Shown here one piece after another: positions 1 through 6,762 of a stretch of 7,819 nt of DNA. Position 1 is the stretch's first letter, and every line of letters begins with the position of its first letter. The notes beneath the pieces are model-generated. The model saw only the letters and a list, made by a program, of their open reading frames with translations, was not told the DNA's origin and did not search any database. Made by a program: the position numbers and the translations under genes. The stretch spans positions 1 through 7,819 of the forward strand of contig CAIJHZ010000039.1 in assembly GCA_903820565.1 (NCBI GenBank). Direction: 5' to 3'. Origin of the DNA: an uncultured Actinomycetes bacterium (GTDB lineage Bacteria; Actinomycetota; Actinomycetes; Nanopelagicales; Nanopelagicaceae).

Positions 1-40
1 GCGCTTACGCGGTATGAACTCAGCCACAACTTCACAAAAA

Positions 41-126
41 TGGCGGAGGGCGTGGGATTTGAACCCACGAAACTTTCGTTTGCCGGTTTTCAAGACCGGT
101 GCACTCGGCCGCTATGCGAGCCCTCC
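41..126 (-). tRNA. tRNA-Ser, anticodon UGA
   Basis: Reading the minus strand, a full class II tRNA folds. The acceptor stem GGAGGGC (126-120) pairs with GCCCTCC (51-45), followed by discriminator G and an encoded CCA at 43-41. The D arm is GCA...TGC, the anticodon arm CCGGT-CTTGAAA-ACCGG, and the long variable arm has stem AAAC/GTTT around GAAA. The T arm is GTGGG-TTCAAAT-CCCAC. The anticodon TGA lies at 92-90 and should read UCN-type serine codons, mainly UCA. The long variable arm and the G discriminator fit serine identity. It lies 48 bases after the HAD gene, two genes downstream of serS, which charges it. A T5 run (40-36) directly follows the CCA and may help end transcription. Positions 1-40 hold nothing else I can name. 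Confidence 0.97.
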
Positions 127-133
127 GTGGGAG

Positions 134-139
134 AGATTA
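134..139 (-). promoter_or_regulatory. -10 element for tRNA-Ser
   Basis: The minus strand reads TAATCT at 139-134, a good TAnnnT -10 hexamer. Seven bases (CTCCCAC) separate it from the first tRNA base at 126, so transcription would start at or one base before the mature 5' end. A weak -35 candidate (TTTTCG, 162-157) lies 17 bases upstream. This would let the tRNA be transcribed apart from the operon in front of it. Inferred from pattern and spacing only. Confidence 0.5.
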
Positions 140-174
140 CCTGAATTTAGCCCTAGCGAAAAATCGGCCAGATA

Positions 175-987
175 TTAAGCGGGAAGATCCAAGAGTTGTT
201 CGATGATCTTTGCAACACCATCGGCTTCACATGGTTCTGCCACCGCTTTTGCATGTGAAGGCGCATCAGGGTGGCCATTGGACATTGCATATGAGCGAGT
301 TGCCCACTGAAGCATTGAGAAATCATTGGGGTTATCTCCAAATGAAACACAATCGTCAGCTGTTAATCCAAGACGTTTAGCCATCATCTCGAGGGTTGTT
401 CCTTTTGAAATGTTAAGTGCTGAAATTTCAATCAGCGAGTCTCTAGATGTTGAATGTGTGACCGTTACAAGATCATGGCACTCTCGATGTGCGACCTCAA
501 CCATTTGATCAGATGTAAATTCGTGATTACTGCACCTTCCTAAAATCTTTAAAGCTGGGAGCTTGATCGCATCTTCAATCTTTTCAACTCCGACGTTATC
601 CATACCAATATCCCATTTAGGAACATAGGCAATTTCACGGTGATAGTGATCATTGGATTCAACAGCAAATGACATTTCAGGCATCGCAATTCTCATTCGT
701 CTTACAACTTCTAGCTGATCTTCTGTTGAAATCATCCACTCTTCAAGAACTGCATCATTCATTAAGTCATACAACATGGCACCGTTACAACAAATAGCTT
801 CACCGAAACCGAATGCTTCACGAATTTCACCCATCCATCTAGGTGGACGTCCTGTTACAAAGAAAACATGGACCCCTAGGTCACGTGCACGTGTAAACGC
901 ATCAATTGTGCGCTGGGTAATAACACCTTTATGAGAAACGATTGTTCCATCTAGATCTGAGGCAATTAATTTGGGGCGTTTACTCAC
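175..987 (-). CDS. Cof-type HAD-IIB family phosphatase
   Basis: A 270-residue soluble hydrolase of the haloacid dehalogenase superfamily, probably a cytosolic Mg-dependent phosphatase acting on sugar phosphates or other small phosphometabolites. The substrate cannot be told from sequence. Motif I is DLDGT at 11-15, with D11 as predicted nucleophile and D13 as acid/base. Motif II is VTGR (T45), motif III is K195 in NISKG, and motif IV is GDNPND (217-222). The insert between motifs II and III (about 80-190) is the C2B cap typical of Cof/YidA-like proteins, and the total length is normal. The start is GTG, overlapping the serS stop as GTGA, so translation is probably coupled to serS; no separate promoter is visible. 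Last protein gene of the GDPD-pheA-serS-HAD operon. All catalytic residues are present. Confidence 0.93.
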   Translation of the reverse strand: MSKRPKLIASDLDGTIVSHKGVITQRTIDAFTRARDLGVHVFFVTGRPPRWMGEIREAFGFGEAICCNGAMLYDLMNDAVLEEWMISTEDQLEVVRRMRIAMPEMSFAVESNDHYHREIAYVPKWDIGMDNVGVEKIEDAIKLPALKILGRCSNHEFTSDQMVEVAHRECHDLVTVTHSTSRDSLIEISALNISKGTTLEMMAKRLGLTADDCVSFGDNPNDFSMLQWATRSYAMSNGHPDAPSHAKAVAEPCEADGVAKIIEQLLDLPA

Positions 988-2243
988 ACCAACTCAAATC
1001 GTGTCATACCCAAAAAAGGTTGTAGTGCTACTGGAACATTAATAGTTCCATCTGTGTTTTGGTGATTCTCTAAAATTGCAACAATCATGCGGGGAATTGC
1101 AACTAATGTGCCGTTAAGTGTTGCAACAGCTTTTGTGCCATCTGCATCTTTGAAGCGAATATTTAAACGACGTGCCTGAAATTCTGTGCAATTAGAGGTA
1201 CTTGTGACCTCGCGGTACGCATTTTGTGTAGGAATCCACGCTTCGATATCAAACTTGCGGTTGGCACTTGACCCCAAATCCCCTGAAGCAACATCAATGA
1301 CTCTGTATGGGATCTCCATTGCGTTAAGGAACTCTTTTTCCCATTGCAATAAACGCTTGTGTTCTTCTTTTGCCTGATCTGGATGACAAAATGAAAACAT
1401 TTCGACTTTATCGAATTGATGTACGCGAATGATTCCGCGAGTGTCCTTGCCGTATGTGCCAGCTTCGCGACGGAAACATGATGAGTACCCCGCATACCGA
1501 ATAGGAAGTTTATCGGCTGGTAGAACTTCATCCATGTGCATCGCAGCAAGTGGAACTTCAGAGGTACCAACCAAATACACATCATCTTTTTCTAGATGAT
1601 ATACATTCTCTGCAGCTTGACCTAGAAATCCTGTGCCTTCCATCGCAGCAGGATTAACAAGTACTGGTGGAATTACCGGAGTAAAGCCAGCTTTGTTTGC
1701 AGATGCAATCGCATAGTTAACGAGTGCAAACTCGAGCATCGCGCCAACACCTGTTAAGTAATAAGAACGAGAGCCTGCAACCTTTGCGCCACGCTCTGTG
1801 TCAATTGCGCCGAGCAACTTACCTAGTTCAACGTGGTCTTTTGGTTCAAAATCAAATGTGCGTGGTGTCCCAACATGTTCAATAACTACAAAATCTGCCT
1901 CTGTGCCAATAGGTGCATCAGGATCTAAAATATTGGAAAGTTGCATGATTAATTGTTTTGCTTGTTCTTCTACTTCTGCACGCTTTGAATCTGCATCTTT
2001 TACCTGCGCAGCAAGCTCTTTAGCGTTTTCTAAAAGGGCTGCTTTTTCATCGCCTTTTGCGGCACCAACTGATTTTGATAGAAGGTTTTGTTCTGCGCGT
2101 AATGTTTCAAATTTATCTAACGCTGCACGGCGAATTTCATCAATTGCTAAAACTTTATCGACGATCGTTACATCTTCACCGCGTCCCTTTTGAGATGCGC
2201 GTACTGCATCAGGGTGTTCACGCAGGTACTTGATGTCGATCAT
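984..2243 (-). CDS. serS: Seryl-tRNA synthetase
   Basis: A 419-residue class II aminoacyl-tRNA synthetase that activates serine with ATP and charges tRNA-Ser; cytosolic homodimer in the family. The N-terminal part (about 30-105) is rich in Lys, Glu, Ala and Leu and fits the long antiparallel coiled-coil arm that grips the long variable arm of tRNA-Ser. The catalytic core follows: motif 1 around FTPVIPP (187-193), the TSE serine-binding loop (227-229), motif 2 with FRRE (257-260) and the flanking AGTYGKDTRG loop, the EVTSTSNCTEFQARR segment (345-359), and motif 3 NGTLVAIPR with R385. Length is standard and no key residue is missing. The ATG start overlaps the pheA stop as ATGA and the gene ends inside the HAD start codon, so it is a mid-operon gene with no leader and no T-box. 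A cognate tRNA-Ser sits downstream. Confidence 0.98.
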   Translation of the reverse strand: MIDIKYLREHPDAVRASQKGRGEDVTIVDKVLAIDEIRRAALDKFETLRAEQNLLSKSVGAAKGDEKAALLENAKELAAQVKDADSKRAEVEEQAKQLIMQLSNILDPDAPIGTEADFVVIEHVGTPRTFDFEPKDHVELGKLLGAIDTERGAKVAGSRSYYLTGVGAMLEFALVNYAIASANKAGFTPVIPPVLVNPAAMEGTGFLGQAAENVYHLEKDDVYLVGTSEVPLAAMHMDEVLPADKLPIRYAGYSSCFRREAGTYGKDTRGIIRVHQFDKVEMFSFCHPDQAKEEHKRLLQWEKEFLNAMEIPYRVIDVASGDLGSSANRKFDIEAWIPTQNAYREVTSTSNCTEFQARRLNIRFKDADGTKAVATLNGTLVAIPRMIVAILENHQNTDGTINVPVALQPFLGMTRFELV

Positions 2244-3070
2244 TTACTTGCCTTTTCTCGTGGGTATGAGCCAAGGAATCGGATGTCTTCGCAGATTGCT
2301 CGAAGGCTTTCTACTGCCTCCTTCACAGGTGCATCTGCAATGTGACCCTCAGCGTCAATAATGAAATGGTAATGGCCAAGGGATGAACCGGTTGGACGTG
2401 ACTGAATAAAAGTTAGGTTTACTTCACGCTTGGCGAACTCAGTCAAGATATCAAGCAACGCACCAGCGTGATCAACGCCGATAAAGACAGCAAGCGAAGT
2501 GCGATCCCAACCAGTGTTCTTTGGAATTGAACCTGGCTTTGCAACCACAATAAATCGAGTAACGGCACCTGGGTTATCGCCAATATTGTCTGCAATAACA
2601 CGGAGGCCGTAATGTGCAGCTGCAACAGGTGCTGCAATTGCTGCATCAAATTCACCGCGTGAAATTGCCTCTGCAGCTGCTGCGGTTGACGCAGTTGAAA
2701 TCAATTCTGCATCTGGATAATTCGTGGCGACATAGTTGCGGCACTGTGCTTCTGCGTGTGGGTGAGTTGCAATACGTAGAATCTCTTTTTCATCGCCTTT
2801 GATCATTAACGCAAATGAAACTGGCAAAGTTACTTCGCCCACAATTGCTAATGGCTCGCCGGTTGCAAGTTCATCAAGGGTGCGTGCAACAACACCTTCT
2901 ACTGAGTTTTCAATTGGCACTAAAGCGAAGTGGGCTTTACCAAGTCGAACCGCATCGAGTGCAGCTGTGACGTTGGCGTAAGGCATAAGGCGATCATTAG
3001 AAGAAGTGATCTTTTTAAGAGCCGCCTCTGTAAATGTTCCCTTGGGACCGAGATAGGCGTATGTACTCAC
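2240..3070 (-). CDS. pheA: Prephenate dehydratase with ACT domain
   Basis: A 276-residue monofunctional enzyme that converts prephenate to phenylpyruvate, the committed step to phenylalanine. The catalytic domain (about 1-180) shows GPKGTF (8-13), the VPIENS motif (51-56), ATHPHAEAQC (101-110), the STAxAAE-like segment near 126-134, and TRF (171-173) with the conserved catalytic threonine. An ACT domain (about 191-270) follows with a GAL motif (203-205) and QSRP (223-226); the family usually has ESRP there. These motifs form the phenylalanine site, so feedback inhibition is likely. There is no chorismate mutase domain, as in actinobacterial PheA proteins. The start is GTG, only 3 bases after the preceding stop and without a convincing Shine-Dalgarno sequence, so translation is probably coupled. 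Its stop overlaps the serS start. Confidence 0.97.
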   Translation of the reverse strand: MSTYAYLGPKGTFTEAALKKITSSNDRLMPYANVTAALDAVRLGKAHFALVPIENSVEGVVARTLDELATGEPLAIVGEVTLPVSFALMIKGDEKEILRIATHPHAEAQCRNYVATNYPDAELISTASTAAAAEAISRGEFDAAIAAPVAAAHYGLRVIADNIGDNPGAVTRFIVVAKPGSIPKNTGWDRTSLAVFIGVDHAGALLDILTEFAKREVNLTFIQSRPTGSSLGHYHFIIDAEGHIADAPVKEAVESLRAICEDIRFLGSYPREKASK

Positions 3071-3073
3071 TTG

Positions 3074-3751
3074 CTAATTGTACCCGAGTACCGACCTCGC
3101 ATATGACGGGGTATTTGTGATCAAGACATCGACTCCGTTATCAGCGCAAAACCGCATATCGTCGGCATCATCGACGGTCCATATAAAGAGATTACGCGGA
3201 TCTTGATTTAGTTGTGGCTTTTTTCTAAATGCTGTGATTCCAGGGCCAATTGCTTGGGCTGATGTAAACCTTCGCATTGCAAATGAAAATGTGTCATGTA
3301 ACAAAGCAACAGTTTTTTGTTGCGGATCGATTTTTCTAATGTTTTCTAAGGCAAGCCATGAGAATGACATGATGTGAATATCTGCCGCAGCTTTTTCTTG
3401 AGAAAGAAGGTGCATCACCTTTTTTTCTACTGCACTTCCCGATGGCACTGGATGTTTCGTTTCTATTGCCAACTCCTTTTTATTGTCGCGAGCAAGTATT
3501 AATAACTCCTCCAAGGTGATGGCTTGCGAGTAATGAGACTTAATCTCTTTAAGGGTTGAATCTGCAATCCTCGCTTGATTACTGGCAACCCGCTGCATGT
3601 CTGCGTCATGCCATAAAACCAATTGATCATCTTTTGTTAAGCGAACATCACATTCAAAACCATCGGCACCATCATCTATGGCAGCTTTGTAGGCAGCCAG
3701 TGTTAACTCGGGATGGGCGGTCGAGGATCCGCGGTGTGCGTAGATCTTCAT
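3074..3751 (-). CDS. Glycerophosphodiester phosphodiesterase
   Basis: A compact 225-residue GDPD-family TIM barrel that should hydrolyse glycerophosphodiesters to glycerol-3-phosphate and an alcohol, recycling phospholipid head groups. Visible family residues are HRG (6-8), PE (14-15), ECDV (33-36) giving the metal ligands E33 and D35, the catalytic H48-D49 pair, IETKH with E97, and the late WTVDD (191-195) and ITNTP (211-215) segments. The usual PENT reads PELT here. No signal peptide or membrane segment is visible, so it is probably cytosolic, more UgpQ-like than the secreted GlpQ type. It is first in the operon with pheA, serS and the HAD gene, with no obvious metabolic link to them. The ATG start has no Shine-Dalgarno sequence but a well placed -10 hexamer, suggesting a leaderless mRNA. 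Confidence 0.93.
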   Translation of the reverse strand: MKIYAHRGSSTAHPELTLAAYKAAIDDGADGFECDVRLTKDDQLVLWHDADMQRVASNQARIADSTLKEIKSHYSQAITLEELLILARDNKKELAIETKHPVPSGSAVEKKVMHLLSQEKAAADIHIMSFSWLALENIRKIDPQQKTVALLHDTFSFAMRRFTSAQAIGPGITAFRKKPQLNQDPRNLFIWTVDDADDMRFCADNGVDVLITNTPSYARSVLGYN

Positions 3752-3757
3752 CTTTGA

Positions 3758-3763
3758 AGGTTA
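3758..3763 (-). promoter_or_regulatory. -10 element for the GDPD-pheA-serS-HAD operon
   Basis: The minus strand reads TAACCT at 3763-3758, then six bases (TCAAAG), then the ATG at 3751. A start site 7 bases past a -10 hexamer would be the A of the ATG, giving a leaderless transcript, which suits the lack of a ribosome binding site. No clear -35 is seen. Prediction from pattern only. Confidence 0.5.
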
Positions 3764-3769
3764 CACCGT

Positions 3770-3775
3770 TAGGCT
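3770..3775 (+). promoter_or_regulatory. -10 element for the pstP-pknB operon
   Basis: TAGGCT matches TAnnnT and is followed by six bases (TACATC) and then the pstP ATG at 3782, the same spacing as the opposing promoter. This again predicts a leaderless transcript. The two -10 hexamers lie only 6 bases apart, so both promoters cannot be occupied by polymerase at once. No good -35 is visible. Confidence 0.5.
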
Positions 3776-3781
3776 TACATC

Positions 3782-4558
3782 ATGAGCGCGCACTTCTTTG
3801 AAACCTCTGCGCGTTCGGCTATCGGTTTGGTTCGCCAGGGAAATGAAGACTCTGCTTTTACTTCTGCCCAATTAATTGCAGTTGCTGATGGAATGGGTGG
3901 CCATGCTGCAGGTGAGGTTGCCTCCCGTATTGCTGTTCAGGTATTACAAAGACTAGAACCAACACTTGCTGCCAACGATATCGATGAGGATTCGGTAGAA
4001 GATTTATTAATGCATTCGCTACACAACATCGATGCAGAAATTGCAGCTGTGGCCGAGGAAGAGATTGAAAAACGTGGGATGGGAACAACTCTGACCGCTT
4101 TGTTAATTCGTGATAACCGAATTGCATTGCTGCATGTTGGTGACTCCAGGTGCTATCGATTACGTGGAAACACTTTGGAGCAACTCAGTAATGACCATAC
4201 AGTTATTCAAGAACTACTTGACCAAGGTGCAATTACTGAGGCTGAAGCTGCTGAGCATCCTCAACGTTCAATGTTGACCCAAGCCTTACGCGGAGATGGT
4301 GATGTCACGCCAGTACTTCAAATGTATGAGGTCAAAAAAGGTGATCGCTACTTGCTCTGTTCTGATGGATTGTCAGGTGTTTTAACGGATAAAGAGATAA
4401 AAGTTGGTTTAAAGAAATCCAATAAAGATGAGGCGGTTAAGTTTCTTAATGATGCGACATACATAAATGGCGCACCTGATAATGTCACCATCCTGATCGC
4501 TGATATTTCAGAGATTTCATCGACATCATCCGTATTGCTAGGAGCAGCTCATGATTAA
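3782..4558 (+). CDS. pstP: PP2C-family Ser/Thr protein phosphatase
   Basis: A 258-residue PPM/PP2C phosphatase expected to dephosphorylate PknB and its substrates, using two or three Mn/Mg ions. Motifs appear in the family order: RQGNED (18-23), DGMGGH (36-41), GMGTT (99-103), GDSR (120-123), DH (138-139), LCSDGLSGVLTD (192-203) with metal ligand D195, and PDNVT (232-236). It therefore looks fully active. Mycobacterial PstP is about 500 residues, with a transmembrane helix and an outer domain after the catalytic part; this protein stops right after the catalytic domain and has no hydrophobic helix, so it should be soluble. The ATG at 3782 is chosen because homology starts a few residues later and a -10 hexamer sits 6 bases upstream. 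It overlaps pknB by 8 bases. The usual fha genes are not upstream; a divergent GDPD gene is. Confidence 0.93.
   Translation: MSAHFFETSARSAIGLVRQGNEDSAFTSAQLIAVADGMGGHAAGEVASRIAVQVLQRLEPTLAANDIDEDSVEDLLMHSLHNIDAEIAAVAEEEIEKRGMGTTLTALLIRDNRIALLHVGDSRCYRLRGNTLEQLSNDHTVIQELLDQGAITEAEAAEHPQRSMLTQALRGDGDVTPVLQMYEVKKGDRYLLCSDGLSGVLTDKEIKVGLKKSNKDEAVKFLNDATYINGAPDNVTILIADISEISSTSSVLLGAAHD
4540..4544 (+). promoter_or_regulatory. Ribosome binding site of pknB
   Basis: AGGAG lies inside the end of pstP, 6 bases before the ATG at 4551. It fixes the pknB start and contrasts with the predicted leaderless genes here, which lack such a site. Internal operon genes needing their own initiation would use it. 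Confidence 0.8.
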
Positions 4559-6101
4559 TGCGTTGCTTGGTGGACGTTACAAACTTGGCGAAATGATCGG
4601 CACAGGTGGGATGGCTGATGTTTACATTGCCGAAGACACCCGCCTTGCCCGACAAGTTGCAGTCAAAGTATTGCGTAGTGATTTAGCGCGGGACCCATCC
4701 TTTGTTGCACGGTTTAGAAAAGAAGCGTTAGCAGCTGCTGGTCTTAATCATCCTGGAATTGTTGCCGTATATGACTCGGGCGAAGAACCTGCGCCATACA
4801 TTGTTATGGAGTTAATTTCTGGCCACACACTTCGCGACTTAATACATAAGGGTGAGCGAGTCCCGCTAAAAAGAGCACTTGAAATTGGCGAAGGAATCTT
4901 GGCCGCACTTGAATACTCACACCATGGTGGAATTGTTCACCGAGATATCAAGCCTGCAAATATTATGATTACAGATCATGGTGATGTGAAGGTGATGGAT
5001 TTTGGAATTGCTCGCGCCCTTGCTGATTTAGGGGCGACATTAACAAGCACGTGGAATGTCGTTGGAACCGCACAATACCTTTCTCCAGAGCAGGCTTTGG
5101 GGGAAGTTGCTGACCTTCGAAGTGATATTTATTCAACCGGATGTTTGTTGTACGAAGTTTTGACAGGGCAACCTCCTTTTACAGGTGAGACCCCCGTTTC
5201 AATCGCATACCAACATGTTTCAGGTAATTTGATTGTGCCAAGCACCCTTGTTCCTGATCTTCCTGAAGGTATCGATACTTTGTTAATGGTTGCCTTGGCT
5301 AAAAGCCCAGAAGATCGATACCAATCAGCTGGATTAATGTTGGATGATTTATACAAAATTAAAGCTGGTGAAGTTGTAACTACAAAAATTGCCAAAGCAC
5401 CAATTTCTCGCCGCAAAGTTTTAATTGGAGCAATCAGTGGTGTTGCGGCACTAGCTTTACTTGCCACAGGATTATTTCTGACAAAAGCAGGCCCAGATTC
5501 TGCTGGGTTGCCCCAGTTGCCAAATGTTGTTGGGTTAACTCAGGCTGAAGCTGAAGCTTTATTGGGTGATTACGTTGTAACTATTACTCGTGCTCACGAT
5601 GGTCGAATTCCAAAAGATCGGGTTTCTAGTCAATTTCCATTGGCGACTGTTCGTGTACAAAAAGGATCAGGGGTTGTCTTAACAATTTCAGATGGTCCAG
5701 GTGATTCAATTGTCCCTATTGATTTAGTAGGTATGTCCTTAATAGATGCACGCGCAGCACTATCTGCTGTTGGTTTATTAGTAACAGCAACAGAAGCGGT
5801 TCCATCAGATGAGGCACAAGGAACTGTACTAAAGGTAACTCCAGAACCTGGATCAACAATTACCGCTGGCAGTGGGGTCGTCTTACAAATTGCTAGTGGA
5901 CAGGTACTAGTTCCATCTTTAATTGGTACCGATGCATTACAAGCTAAAACACTATTAGTTCAAGCGGGCTTTTTGGTCAATGAGGTTGTTGGTTACGATG
6001 CAAATCAACCAATTGGTGTTGTAATTCGTCAAGCTCCAGATGCTGGAACAACTCAAACAATTGGTAAGTCAGTAACAATTACAATCAATAAAGCGCCGTA
6101 A
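4551..6101 (+). CDS. pknB: PASTA-domain Ser/Thr protein kinase PknB
   Basis: A 516-residue membrane kinase that senses muropeptide or lipid II and controls cell-wall synthesis and division in actinobacteria. The cytoplasmic kinase domain (about 10-270) has the glycine loop GTGGMADV (17-24), VAVK with K39, HRDIKPANI with catalytic D132, DFG (150-152), GTAQYLSPEQ (172-181) and DIYSTGCLLYE (192-202). T165 and T167 fall 15 and 17 residues after the DFG aspartate, exactly where Mycobacterium tuberculosis PknB has its autophosphorylated T171 and T173. A single transmembrane helix (about 289-312) follows a basic juxtamembrane stretch (SRRK). Outside lie three PASTA repeats (about 321-383, 387-449, 452-515), against four in M. 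tuberculosis. AGGAG precedes the start. Its stop abuts the trpG stop on the other strand with no gap. Confidence 0.97.
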   Translation: MINALLGGRYKLGEMIGTGGMADVYIAEDTRLARQVAVKVLRSDLARDPSFVARFRKEALAAAGLNHPGIVAVYDSGEEPAPYIVMELISGHTLRDLIHKGERVPLKRALEIGEGILAALEYSHHGGIVHRDIKPANIMITDHGDVKVMDFGIARALADLGATLTSTWNVVGTAQYLSPEQALGEVADLRSDIYSTGCLLYEVLTGQPPFTGETPVSIAYQHVSGNLIVPSTLVPDLPEGIDTLLMVALAKSPEDRYQSAGLMLDDLYKIKAGEVVTTKIAKAPISRRKVLIGAISGVAALALLATGLFLTKAGPDSAGLPQLPNVVGLTQAEAEALLGDYVVTITRAHDGRIPKDRVSSQFPLATVRVQKGSGVVLTISDGPGDSIVPIDLVGMSLIDARAALSAVGLLVTATEAVPSDEAQGTVLKVTPEPGSTITAGSGVVLQIASGQVLVPSLIGTDALQAKTLLVQAGFLVNEVVGYDANQPIGVVIRQAPDAGTTQTIGKSVTITINKAP

Positions 6102-6734
6102 CTACTTACTGCTGCCCACTACTGGAGATAAACCAATTGCGCGTTCGCGAGCGCCGGTATCTCCACACACAACTAACCAGTTAGCAAGCATCTGATGTCC
6201 GTGCTCTGTTAAAACAGATTCTGGATGAAATTGCACGCCTTGAATTGGCAGCGTTATGTGTTGCATCGACATTACCAATCCAGTGTCGGTTAATCCTGTT
6301 ACGTGTAGTGTGTTTGGAACTGAATCTTTTTCGACACACAACGAGTGGTAGCGAGTCGCGGTAAATGGTGAAGGCACATCTAACAAGACGCCCTCTTGTT
6401 TGTGATACACCAAAGATGTTTTCCCGTGCAGTAATTCAGGTGCACGCGAAACCGTTGCGCCAAAGGCAACACCGATTGCTTGGTGACCTAAACACACACC
6501 AAATAATGGAATTGAGTGTTCTGCACAATATTTAATCATTGCAACGGATACACCGGCTTTTTCTGGCGTTCCGGGGCCTGGAGAAATAAGGACACCGTCA
6601 TAGCCAGTAGCTGCTTCGACTGCGACTGCGTCATTTCGAACAACTGTGCATTCAGCCCCTAATTGCTGCAGGTACTGCACCAAATTAAAGACAAAGGAGT
6701 CATAGTTGTCGATGACAAGGATCTTGGTGGCCAT
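6102..6734 (-). CDS. trpG: Glutamine amidotransferase, anthranilate/aminodeoxychorismate synthase component II
   Basis: A 210-residue class I glutamine amidotransferase that releases ammonia from glutamine for chorismate amination by TrpE (tryptophan) or PabB (folate). The N-terminus ILVIDNYDSF (5-14), PGPGTP (52-57), the nucleophile elbow GVCLGHQAIG with C81, RYHSL (128-132) and QFHPES with H170 and E172 complete the catalytic triad. No trpE or pabB is next door, so it may serve both pathways, as proposed for the same-position gene in other actinobacteria. I place the start at the ATG at 6734, because family members begin just before ILVxDNYDSF. Upstream in-frame ATGs at 6752 and 6791 add unrelated residues, and the latter runs into crgA. 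The last 20 residues or so extend beyond the conserved fold. Confidence 0.95.
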   Translation of the reverse strand: MATKILVIDNYDSFVFNLVQYLQQLGAECTVVRNDAVAVEAATGYDGVLISPGPGTPEKAGVSVAMIKYCAEHSIPLFGVCLGHQAIGVAFGATVSRAPELLHGKTSLVYHKQEGVLLDVPSPFTATRYHSLCVEKDSVPNTLHVTGLTDTGLVMSMQHITLPIQGVQFHPESVLTEHGHQMLANWLVVCGDTGARERAIGLSPVVGSSK

Positions 6735-6740
6735 AGGAGC

Positions 6741-6746
6741 ATTCTG
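6741..6746 (-). promoter_or_regulatory. Possible -10 element for trpG
   Basis: The minus strand reads CAGAAT at 6746-6741, followed by six bases (GCTCCT) and the ATG at 6734. The match to TATAAT is 4 of 6, weaker than the other three -10s here, but the spacing is the same. No Shine-Dalgarno sequence precedes this start. GATACA (6760-6755) is an alternative that would give a short leader. Confidence 0.35.
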
Positions 6747-6756
6747 TCTCATGGTG

Positions 6757-6762
6757 TATCTT
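6757..6762 (+). promoter_or_regulatory. -10 element for crgA
   Basis: TATCTT matches TAnnnT, is preceded directly by TG, and is followed by six bases (TCGCGT) and the crgA ATG at 6769. This predicts a leaderless crgA mRNA and agrees with the absence of a ribosome binding site. No clear -35 is seen. Confidence 0.5.

Noticed and set aside
1..10. Small hairpin GCG-CTTA-CGC at the left edge.
   Set aside because: Only 3 base pairs and cut by the window edge, so it cannot be assigned as terminator or as part of another gene.
1..141. An open plus-strand frame through the tRNA, reading MAEGVGFEPT near 40, like the tail of an integrase sitting at a tRNA attachment site.
   Set aside because: This peptide is a well-known by-product of translating the antisense of tRNA-Ser genes. 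Only 13 codons lie before the tRNA and they show no recombinase motif. No att-like duplicate of the tRNA end is visible in the window.
1798..2193. A 131-codon plus-strand open frame inside serS.
   Set aside because: It lies antisense to the conserved coiled-coil region of serS, has a serine/alanine-rich low-complexity product and no recognisable domain. It is a shadow frame.
5510..6098. Possible DNA repeat array at the 3' end of pknB.
   Set aside because: The repetition is at protein level (three PASTA domains) and the DNA copies are diverged. It is ordinary domain structure, not a nucleotide repeat.
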